The notes below the pieces were generated by a model. That model was given only the letters and a program-made list of their open reading frames with translations. It ran no database searches and was not told the DNA's origin. A stretch of DNA of 64,000 nt from Bilabrum cf. latius (lineage: Eukaryota > Bigyra: Bicosoecida > Bigyra > Bicosoecida): NCBI GenBank assembly GCA_965178125.1, contig OZ237741.1:434001-498000 (forward strand), written 5' to 3'. Both the position numbers and the translations under genes were made by a program. Below, piece after piece: positions 49,601 to 59,049 of this stretch (positions are counted from its first letter, which is position 1; each line of letters opens with the position of its first letter).

Positions 49601-50705
49601 GCAGCCGGTTCTGGTGGATGGACTGCTACCCGTGTTCGACCCCAAAGTGGGCTTCCGCAAGATCAACCCCGCCTTCATGCGCAGCAAGGCCCGTGGCGAG
49701 ATGTGGCCGTCTGTGCTGGAAAAGGCCTACGCCAAGGCCATGGGATCCTACGCTGCTCTGGAGGGTGGCCAGCCCCACGACGCGATGGCCGACCTGACAG
49801 GCGGCCAGTCCAAGCGGCTAGATCTGCTCAAGATGCAGGAGGAGATTGCCTCCGGGTCTCTCTGGAGGCAGATGATGGAGGTGCACAAGAAGAAGGGGTA
49901 CCTTGCCTGCGGCTCCCCCACTGGCACGGACACTCCCGTCAACAAGGCCGGCATCCCTCAGGGCTTCGCCTTCGCCATCACCGGGGTCAGGGAGGCAGAC
50001 GACGGTCACGGGAACAAGGTGAGGCTGGTGAAGATCCGCAGCTCAGCTGGTGAGGTTGAGTGGAGGGGCAAATACAGCAACGGCGACACCCAGCGGTGGA
50101 CCTAGCGCCTTAGGACCCTGATGGAGTTCGACCCCAGTACGGCGGCCGATTCTGGCGAGTTTTGCATGGCCTTTGACGATTTCGTGCAGCAGTACGACCA
50201 CCTCTACATCTGCAGGACCTTCACGGGGGCCAATTGGCACGTGGCGCGAGCCTCGAACGCGTGGATCAAGGGCAGCACGGCGGGCGGGTGTCCGTCCTTT
50301 CCCGAGACTGTGGTCAGCAACCCCCAGTACTACCTGCAGGTGTCCGAGCCGTGCACCGTGCACATCTCGCTCAAGATCGTGAATGTGCATGCCGCGGCGA
50401 GCCAGGATCAGGAGGCCGGCATCCGCATCGGGCTCAAGCTGTACCAGAAGCAGGGCAAGCGGCTTAGCCAATGCTTCTAGGCAGAGGAAAGGGCGGCAAC
50501 TCGGCTGTTCGAGGAGGGCCTGAGAGAGGTCACCATCAGCGCGCAATTGCAGCCGGAGGGTCATCCCCTTACGCTACTGCCATGCACATTCTATCCGGAT
50601 AGCGAGGCGGCTTTCGTGATCACGGTCGCATCCACCGCCCCGCTCCAGGGGCTGGGACCGGGTAACACCCTCAAGCTGATCCCTGCCAGCGTTGGTGCTA
50701 GCTGA
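43690..50705 (+). CDS. DEK1-like (phytocalpain) membrane protein with a dead calpain domain
   Basis: DEK1 is a very large membrane protein ending in a calpain protease core and a C2-like domain. Exon 1 is 43690-43985 and exon 2 is 44141-50705, with a 155-nt intron (donor GTGAGA, acceptor TTTTGCAG). The product is 2,286 residues, close to plant DEK1 (about 2,160). Residues 1-1130 carry many hydrophobic spans. A disordered region and a long charged coiled coil (about 1585-1785) precede the calpain core. Scaffold motifs are kept: EKAYAKAMGSYAALEGG, DAMADLTGG, GSPTGTDTPV, GEVEWRGKYS, EFCMAFDDFVQQYDHLYIC, and the C2-like AGGCPSFPETVVSNPQY. The catalytic residues are not: Cys is Ser (LSDSW, 49431-49433), His is Phe (QGFAF, 49965-49967), Asn is Ser (50040-50042). 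About ten UAGs, none in a conserved motif except WT-Q-R (50103-50105). Stop is TGA 50703-50705. Confidence 0.88.
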
Positions 50706-51025
50706 AGGACCGTGTCAGTGGCGGCGAACTAGCCTGTTTCGTGCTAGATTTCTGAGGAGCATTTGGTGAAAGTGCCGCTACCCGTGCGAATCCGTATGGG
50801 TGCGCGGTGCGGCGTGCTAACCCAAGAGTCGGGTTCGGGTTACCCGACCACGATAAGTATGGATACAGGGCTATAGGACGATTTTTAACCACATTATTTT
50901 ACAATAAAGTTCAGGATCCGGGTACCCACGCTAACAGCTGGGTACCAAGCTGTCCCTGCTACTATCCGGATACGCTGTGGCCAAACCACGACCGCAAAGC
51001 CCAATCAGCAACCATCCCAGGAAGC
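50706..51025. other. Convergent intergenic region with a small inverted repeat
   Basis: About 320 bases between the stops of the DEK1-like and first leishmanolysin genes. It contains a perfect 7-bp inverted repeat around 50830-50850 (GTCGGGT...ACCCGAC). From about 50910 it matches the sequence at about 59050, which marks one edge of the segmental duplication. Confidence 0.5.
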
Positions 51026-54000
51026 TCACACTGATGCAGCTGCTGCCCCATTGCCCTTAGAAGATGCAGCAGACGATGGCTTGGCGGCACCAGCATCCAC
51101 AGAAGCCACCTAATCAGGTTCGGTGGCAGTCTTGGAGCTGCTACCCTGGGTCTGCCCTTGCTTCTGCGTGTAGCTCCATATAGCCAGCCCGACGGCGACA
51201 GCTGCAATCAGCCCGGCCAGCACGCCGATCGCAATGATCGTCCCATTGGAGCCTTCGTCGTCACCATCGGAGCCCGTCGTCTCAGCAGGAGGCAGCGACC
51301 CGCTGAACACGGCCGGCGACCCTCCACTCGTCGACACGCTGGTGGCCACGTTTTGGAATACCGCGCTGTTCTCGGTGGCCAGCTCGGTGGCCAGGGTGCC
51401 CGAGGACACGCTGGCAACCAGAGTCGAGGACAGCAGTGCAGCCTCCTAGGCGCTCTACGCCGCCACGGCCACGGTGACCTCCTGCTGGGAGCCTCCTGCT
51501 CCCTGCAGCCTGCGGCCCGCGCTTGCGCCCGGCACCTTGACTGCCACGCGGGACGCCTCCACGTCCAGTACAGAGGCGCAGGCAGCCTGCAGGTCGGGAG
51601 CCGCATCGCAAGAGAGGTCTCCAGCCACGCCAGCCAGGCTCAGGCGGGCCCCTGCCACGGAAGGGTAGTCGCCGCTGGTGTGGGCATCGGCAGTGCCGGG
51701 GCAGTACTCGCTTGTGAGCTCCTCCATGCCCATGGCAACGGGTGCAGCGGACGTGCTGGGCGTAAGGGATGGACTAGTATCGGGCGCCGTGCTAGGAGAG
51801 GGCTCGCCACCGTCACCTGTGTCGCCACCGCTGCTCCCGCCATTTCCGCTGGCAGCGGCTGGGCTGGGGCTGGAGCTGTTGGCGGCCACTGGGCTACTGC
51901 TGGCGCTGGGGCTGGGACTGCTGCTTGCACTGGGGGTCGGGCTTGGCACCGTGTTGGGTCCGCACAGCAGCTCTGGCTCCACGCATGTGATGGTGCCATC
52001 CATGCCAATCACGGAGCGGGTCTGGCCCCCGTCGCCCTTGTTGCACACCACGCCACGCTACACCCCGTCCCCGTTGGCATTCTGGGGCTGGATGGTCAGG
52101 ATAGGACTGGTGGGGTCCGTGCGGTCGCATGAGTACCTGTAGCAGCCTGCGGCACTTCCGCTTATAATGTTGCCGTGCTTGAGAGAGGTGACGAAGCACG
52201 CCGAGTCGTGCTGGCTGCCGTAGTAGGCGCCGATCTCCTGCCACAGGGCGGCACGGTCCGTTCCTGCCTGACTCTCTCCGCACATCCAAATGCTGGCGAT
52301 GTATGGCAGCAGGTCCAGCTGCTCGAGATTGCCGGCCTTGTTTACTTCGCTAAAGTACCGGAACTCCTCCTCCATGGCGAACCCGTAGTACGATGCCTGG
52401 CACTGCCCCGTGGCCCTGAGGTCGAATGAGCAGTAGTTGGTGGGACCACCATCGAGGCAGAAGAAGGGGTCATCGTTGCGGACAGCCGACGCGGTCTTGA
52501 CCACCTGCAGGTCAGCGTAGGGCTGGGTGGGATCTGCCGGGTACACACCCCTCTTCTTGTGGATGTCGCAGCCGGCCTGGTGGCCCCACTCCCTCCCGGG
52601 GGAGACGACCAGGTGCGTGGAATCGTAGTTGCCCTAGTACCACCCAGAGGCCTCGAAGAAGGCCAACGTCATTGGTGTGATCATGTTGTACTCCATGGAA
52701 ACGGGGGTCATGAGGTCCGCGAACATGGACCTCTGCTCCCAGTGGGAGGCAACCAGCCCGCAGGACGTGTCCTGGTTCTCGAGCTCGGGCCCGTTGATCT
52801 CGTTGCAGGCGAACCACTCCCGGGCGGCTTGCTTGGTCTTGGGCAGCACCACGCGCTGGGTGCACTTGTCCCTGCCGATCCTGGCGGCGTCCTCGATGCT
52901 GCTGCACGCGGGCTGGCCCCGCTCGCTCGTGAACTCGACCATGCTCGCTGGGAACTTCTCCTGGCTGCCGCAGCGCTGGGTGGAGATCGTGGGGTGCCAG
53001 CCGTTGGAGTCCGTGGGAAACAGGGGGTCGAGCGTATCGGGATCGCGGAACAGAGCGAAACTATCCGAGCTGAAGCCTAGAGAGTGCATCTGCGCAAGGT
53101 GACTCAGTCAATGGCAGCGTACGGATGTGTGTCACGATGCGGAGTTGGAGCATGATCGGGACAGTGCCGGAGACTCTAGCACCAATGGATCCTTTTTCAT
53201 TGTAGAACATCGTGCCCCTCAGGTTACCTCACCATCTCATGCACAGCAACCATGGTCTACTTGCGAGCAGCAGCCGGGCTGTTCTTGAGCTTGGTCGGGC
53301 ACTGGTTGTACCGGCCTGCGATGCAAAGGTATCAAAGACACAATATAAATCGGTATTCGGGCAGTGGGATAATACAAGCGGAAGGAACAGCGAGCATTTT
53401 TGGCGCCCCTTACCTGCAATTGGCCTGTCGATGTCGTCCCGTAGGCAAGCGGATGCGTAGGCAAGCGTGGCTGCCCCGCACACATCAGTGCTCTTAGCAG
53501 TAACAACAAGAATGAAGTCCGCGTTAGGTGCCCCGGTCCCTCCCGGCACCGTCGTTTCGTCGCCATTGCTTGAGTACTAGGTTGCCTCACCGTAGTAGCT
53601 CTCACTGAGGACTTCGCCACCGCACGATCCATCCCCCGTGCGAATCTCGCCGCATTTCCATTCACCGTTGACCCAGGTCTGGGAGGCGCACTTTCTTCCG
53701 AGGAAAAGCACAGAATCGTCGGTGCGCTGCCGCACACGCATTGTGTCCTGAATCATTGCCACGGCTGGCTCGACCACGTTTGTCTTGAAGTACGCCAGAT
53801 CAGAGGCACCGAAGGCGGTAACATTCACGTAATCAACATGGATTCGAAGCGGTCGCCACTGCTGCTCCTCAAGAGCCCGGGCGGTTCGAGGATGCGGCGG
53901 ATGCCTCTCGGGGTTCAGAACGCCTCTCGGCGCCACGACAGGGCTCTCTCCGGCGTCAAGCAGAGCCTAGCGCTGCTCCTCCATATCCTACTCATAACCA

Positions 54001-54365
54001 CAGAAAGACCCATCGGCATGCACGTGCGCATGTACCGACGCGAACGAGGCGAATGCAGCAACGGCTGAAGCTAGCGTCAGCATCGCTCTCTGCGTCCATC
54101 TCGTGAACAGGTCAAAAAGGGATACATTATAGATACACAGGCCCATTATGGCTACATTGTGGTCAATCGGAATATGCTTGTAAGATTGCAGGCCGTTGCA
54201 ATCTCAAAGCAAGAGTTGGAGCCTGGTTCTACGCAATCGTGCTCTATTCCATGGTTCACGGTACACAAGCACGGGGAAGTGTTTCTCGAATCCCAGATCG
54301 CCCAGAAGTGAACTTACAGTTAGTAAGATGCGTGCTGTGGGACAACTAGCCAGCAGAATCGGCTG
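50910..54365. repeat. Segmental duplication, copy 1 (contains leishmanolysin gene)
   Basis: This block is repeated in the same orientation at about 59050-62487, about 8.1 kb away. The match begins at TTCAGGATCCGGGTAC in both copies, includes the whole gene with its introns, and ends in the 5' flank after a shared GTAAGATGCGTGCTGTGGGACA string. Edges are estimated by eye. Confidence 0.88.
51026..54083 (-). CDS. Leishmanolysin-like (GP63, M8) metalloprotease, copy 1
   Basis: M8 zinc proteases are secreted or surface-bound endopeptidases. Exons are 54083-53414, 53315-53233 and 53089-51026; the introns are 98 and 143 nt with GTAAGG and GTGAGG donors. Splicing yields DIDRPIAGRYNQCP and then AVHEMMHSLGF, so the zinc site HEMMH (residues 249-253) spans the second junction. 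The third zinc His is in ASHWEQRSMF. The product is about 938 residues: signal peptide MLTLASAVAAFASFASVHA, propeptide, catalytic domain, Cys-rich domain, Ser/Pro linker, one membrane span near the C-terminus (IIAIGVLAGLIAAVAVGLAIW), then a short tail to TGA 51028-51026. UAG codons include 53577, 53257, 52634 (SGWY-Q-GNYD) and 52058 (GDGV-Q-RG). The last two are AAG and CAG in copy 2. All protease residues look intact. Confidence 0.88.
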
Positions 54366-54479
54366 TCACCAGTTTGACGACACGCCAGACCTGGAATTTT
54401 TTTCAAAAGTGAAAAAAGAGTGAAGAAAAGCCCAAAATTTTTCCATAACGAAACTAGATAATATGTATGAATCGTCATA
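54084..54479. other. 5' flank of leishmanolysin copy 1 with decayed HTH relic
   Basis: Part of the duplicated block up to about 54365. The stretch 54188-54350 matches 62320-62470 of copy 2 but is shifted by small indels and ends in TGA, so the short reading seen in copy 2 is broken here. Beyond 54365 the sequence is A+T-rich and unique. Confidence 0.5.
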
Positions 54480-55592
54480 TTTTCACGATGCTGGCGCACA
54501 ATGCGCACATGTGGGGAGGCGTGGCGCGTCACGCAGATCTGCCCGGGGTGTCGGAAGCAGGGCAAGGTAGTCGAACTGATCTAGTCAGTTCGCCACGGTG
54601 CCACGTGCAAGGACAAGCGTGTCTGCGGAGGCCTTCCAGGCCGCAGGCACTTCCGGGTGCTCAACGTGCTCGAGCAGGTGGTCCGCGAGGCCATGGGCAG
54701 ACGCCCTATCCGGGAGCCAGAGGGCCAAGTGGCCCGGCTGCCGGGTCGGCGCGGTCCGCTCGTGCCACGAGGCGACCTGTTCTTTGAGCACGAGGGGACG
54801 GCTTATCTCATCGATGTCACGGTGGTTGATTCCACTGCGGCAACTTACCGGTGGGACCGCTCGTCGTGGAGGATTGGCAGCGACTGGCAAGAGGGGTCTG
54901 CTTTGCGGGCCGCGCATGCCACGAAGCTGGCCAGCTACGGCAGGGCCGTCGACCTCGGAGCGCTCGGCGTCCGGATCGGAGGAGAAGACAAGTGGTGTCC
55001 TGGGACCGTGAGGACGCAGAAAGGGGCGGTACGCAGTGGCGTGCGGGTCGTACCCTTTGTGGTGGACGTGTTGGGGGGAATCGGGGAGAAGTCGGTCGAG
55101 TTCCTGCAGGTGCTCGACAAGTTGCGGAAGAAGAGGCAGGAGGACAAAGGGCGGCGGGTTTCGACTCGTCCGGCCAACGCACGCCTCTCGTGGTCTTCCG
55201 TGGCAAAGGCTCGCCTCTCCGTTGCCGCCTAGCACCAGCACGTGCGCGGGGAACAGCGTGTGTACCACACTGTGTACTCACGGGTCATGCAGGACCACTC
55301 AAGGATCCTCGATTTTGTCTCGAAGGGATCGAGGAGGGCTGCAGCGAGGGCCAAACGGGCGCTCGCAAGGGCGGTCCGGGAGGACTTTGCCAGCCTGGCT
55401 GTAGGGGCAGCCGAAAACAACAACCTCGCCGTGGTGATCGCCAACGGCAAGGCAGGGTTGGCTCAGAACGGGCAGCAGGCCGGGGTGCCGGCAGCGGGCG
55501 CCAGAGGGAACGTGAATGCTGACGCTCCCCAGGGGGAAATGGGTCCCCAGGGTGGAACTTAGGTGGTTTAGGCCATTGCAGCTGAAGCGTGA
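54480..55592 (+). mobile_element. 5'-truncated LINE-like retrotransposon 3' end
   Basis: One frame without TGA/TAA runs from about 54480 to TGA 55590-55592, with UAGs at 54582, about 55230, 55560 and 55569. It begins with a zinc-knuckle-like C-x2-C...H...C (CPGCRKQG, HGATC), then RGDLFFEHEGTAYLIDVTVVD and VVPFVVDVLGGIG. This order is typical of the C-terminal zinc finger and endonuclease-like (PD-(D/E)XK) tail of some non-LTR retrotransposons. No reverse transcriptase domain is present, and TAA/TGA codons appear just upstream, so the element is truncated. The element uses in-frame UAG like the host genes. Type assignment is from motif resemblance only. Confidence 0.5.
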
Positions 55593-55728
55593 AGTCTGGT
55601 AGGTCCCGGGCCCTCGTTCCAGATGTTTCTTCGTGATAGCGTGCGCTTTTGAGTTGAGTCCACAAAATATCAGATCCCCCCCAAAGTGGAAGCTACGTAG
55701 TCTATGCTACCATCTGCAGGTGAAAGTG

Positions 55729-57671
55729 ATGGCGAGAATAGGAGAAAAGATCAATGTCATCCGTTTTCCACCTTGGTTCAGTCTAAATCAAGAGCCAGAA
55801 TTAAGTCAAAGGGTGGGAGACGCAGACCCCAGATCTAAAGTCCAGTCAAGGGCAACCAAAACGCCGTCGAACTTAGACCAGTGTCAGTACAGTGAAGGGA
55901 AAAGATCGCGAAAAGTTGATTAGCCAACGTAGGCAAGCGCTGAAACCATAAAAAGAAACCTCGTGAAGCATCCCCTTGGAAAATCCATGTCCGAGGCGTC
56001 CATACAATCGAGACAGGATGACTTTCTAATGGATTCTAAAGTTTACTGCATGTGCTGTGGAAAATGTATCACTGCGTTGCGATGGGCAGCTGCGAAGAGT
56101 CACCTGGTTAGTACGCACGGTGGAGAACGTGTAGATGCTGGACTTGATCCAAGCGTCGTGCACGGTGACATTCTGCTTGCTGAACAGCAGCGTTTTGGTG
56201 GGCCACGGGCAATTGCTGAAATAATTGAGGGTTCCCGTGTGTCAGAATCCGCCGCCGGTGCAACGGTGCAGGACAAGCATGAACTACGAAGGACAGGCCG
56301 GCTTGCAGTAGCGCTTGCCAAGCAATCTCAGTAGCAAAGAGAACCCCAGACAGCGATAGGGCGGTTACTACCCGCCGAGCCGTTAGAAGGTATATTAATG
56401 CTGTGGGCAGGACCGTTGCCCCTGTTTTGAGAATAGTGTCTGCAGCCATCCAGGCATCACAGGCCCAACAGAGCTTCCGATCTCAACACGTGGAAACCAT
56501 GTTGCACGTTCGGCGCGTGCTATCAACGTTTGTACAGAGGAATGGGTGTGCATATGTTGCAAGCAATGGTTTGATGGGCTCTGCAGGTGCCCCAGCGGCC
56601 GATGCAGCTGCTGTTGAGGCTGGGACAGCTACTGCTGAGGCCGGGGCCGCTGCTGCTGAGGCCGGGGCAGGTGCTGCTGAGGCCGGGGCAGCTGCTGCTG
56701 AGGCCGGGGCCGGAGCTGTTGAGGCTGGTGTCCGCACTGATAGCGCTATGGTCGACGACACAGGAACTGCGATAGCGCGTTTAAGTCCAGTGAATACGAG
56801 CCTCTGGCATGATGTTGTGGATGCATGCGCTGCAGAGGGCGGAGGAGCCGGACTGGAACAAGCTCACCGGGAGCTGATATACACATACCTACGTCCTGCT
56901 CTCGTGCTTGCGTTTAAGAAGTATGATGAGCGGCTTGGAAGGATGCACAGCCTATTGGATCTCACCCGGCTGCTTGACCACAGGCAAAGTAAGGCCGTCC
57001 GCGAGTCCGTGTTCTCAATGGTCCCGAGGTTGAGTAGGGTAGTCGGCACGGCGTTTGCTGAGCGGAGATTCGCAGGGTCACTACAGGACTTGGTCATGGA
57101 ATGAATCAAGTTCCTGACGCATGATGTGTCAATAGTTGCTGCAATTAATGCAGCTTAGGGCATTGACCCGCTTGAATTTTGGATGGGAGCTCCGGGTCAC
57201 TGCAGACAGATGCAAGCGCTTGCTGCAGAACTTCGAGCCGCTTGTCTGTCCCAGGCAGGCGTTGAGTCGGTGTTCTCGATTGCGAGCAATTTGTAGAACA
57301 CTCGTGCTGCATGTGAGCATCCGGACACGTTCGTCTCGAGAGTGATTGCTAGTCATGCAAAGTCGTACTTGATGGAGGTGGCGCAGGCATGCACAGTCAA
57401 GATGGACGAGATAGACGCCTCTGGGATAGCTGCGTTGGATGCCGCTGGCTCTGAAGGCTAGAGCAAGCAAGCACACTCTGGTGCTGGACATAGTGCCGCC
57501 GAGTTGCAGTAGAGCAGAGTGGGGCAGTCAAATGTGTTGCAGCCTGGTTCAAGTGGCAGCGCCAGCAGCAGTGCCAGTAGCGCCGTCAGTAGCAGCGCCA
57601 GAAACAGCTCCAGCAGCAGGAGTAGTGCAAGTCTAGGCTCCCGAAGTTCTGGAGTAGGCCTCTCAACCTAA
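55729..57671 (+). pseudogene. Decayed hAT-family DNA transposase
   Basis: The N-terminal part (frame from ATG 55729) has a BED-like zinc finger: CMCCGKC and KSHLVSTHGG. The reading changes frame near 56345, goes through an Ala/Glu-rich repeat, meets an in-frame TGA at 57102-57104, and then shows the hAT C-terminal dimerisation motif: DPLEFWMGAP, LAAELRAACLSQAGVESVFSIASN. It ends in a Ser-rich tail at TAA 57669-57671. The frame change could be an intron, but the TGA inside the conserved region argues for a pseudogene. In-frame UAGs (for example 57156 and within SNL-Q-NTR) are read as sense here too. Terminal inverted repeats were not found. Confidence 0.65.
56617..56735 (+). repeat. Short GC-rich tandem repeat in the hAT reading frame
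   Basis: About six units of GCTGCTGAGGCCGGGGCN (18 bp) encode alternating AEAGAA units between the N-terminal and C-terminal transposase parts. Confidence 0.75.
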
Positions 57672-59049
57672 AAATAGAGCACAATGGCATCAGCAGTCAC
57701 GCCGTACTGCCCATAGCGGGGAACTGAGCCATAGTTTAGGGGCCTCCAAGTAAGGTGCAGTTTCGAAAACCAGATTTTGTGTAGATGCTATTCAGCAAAG
57801 CTCGTGGACCGACCTGTCTCCCTCAGTGTCGAGACAACCAGACCCCGGCGGGGGGTAGGCGCAGTTTGGGTGCCATGTGACGAGTGGGAGGGGGGTGTCC
57901 ATCGACCTCAAATGCCCCCAGCCAGCGCCCCCCCCCTCCTGCTGCAGTCATGCACCCCGATTCTGGCCTTACAGGCTGAAACAGCTTCTATTTTGGAAAT
58001 CATGGTATTTGTTTGAACTTTGAATTGAATACTGCCTATTCTCCCTTTTGTATCGCCCATATTGAGTCGATGATAGCTGGAGGACGTCGTTAGCGCAAAT
58101 TGAGAATCCACTGGTCGCAACCTCGGAAGATGGTAAATCTGGAACAATACAGATTTGGGCAGTTGCGTAATGATATCAGACCACCTCCAGAACATCATCT
58201 TGGAGGCGATGTGAGCATATACTAGCATAGTATATAGCTTGTATTTGTATGTAAATATCAAATATGCCTTTATTTATTCAATTGGCGCAATGTGGGACGA
58301 GATCTGGGGGGGGGGGGCGGCGATCGGCCCTTCCTGGGGACCGCCGGGGCCCCCGGCATCCGGCGCCTCCCCCCCTCCGGCGCCGGGGTCTGGAGACAAC
58401 TCTGGACAAGCAGGAAACTCCGGTGATGAGTGGTCGGTGGCGCCGCGCAACCGCTCAGCGGAACATGCAAGAGACCCTGATCACAGTGTCGCATCAGAGT
58501 CGAACGCTTCGCGTTAGGTATCGAAAGACTGAAAACTGATGTATTTATACAAGTGAAAATACGTGATCCGATCCTTCTCTGCAGTGTAGAAATCTCCAGG
58601 TCTGCACGCCTGTAGACTATTGCGATTTTGATCTTCTTCTTGAAAGTTCAGGTACATCGGTTGCAACCGATACCATACTACGCAGGGTCAGCGCGTCGGC
58701 TGCGGGGCTGCAGTACCCGCGCAATGGTAAGGGGGTGGATTCCGAGGATGTGGATGGGGTCTCGCTCGATGCTCCTGAGGGAGAGAGCGACCATGGACAG
58801 CCAGACAGAAGCTTCATATCTGTCGACGTGCATTGGGAAAGTGGCGTGTTCAGGGAATCCAGGATACCGCATTCAGGTGGGCTAGTGATACGTTATTTTA
58901 CGGACGGCTAGTCAAGAACCAGTCGTTCGGGAAATTAACACCGATACAACGTGGTTAGATGTATGCTGTCCTATGCAGCACCCATTGTTTGTTCATGCTT
59001 GATCTTTGGGGTTAAATCGAATTACGTTTATCAGTTTGCTTTCCAGTAT
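57672..59049. other. Non-coding stretch between hAT relic and duplication copy 2
   Basis: About 1.4 kb with no supportable gene. It includes C- and G-homopolymer-rich tracts (about 57925 and a run of twelve G near 58307) and A+T-rich parts. Several short ORFs exist but none has a recognisable motif. Confidence 0.5.

Noticed and set aside
1-57671. UAG as leucine instead of glutamine
   Set aside because: Leu fits the lyase site and a few hydrophobic contexts. The DQRGTG site, the TAG/CAG and TAG/AAG paralogue pairs, the ubiquitin and photolyase sites and the scarcity of UAG in membrane spans favour Gln.
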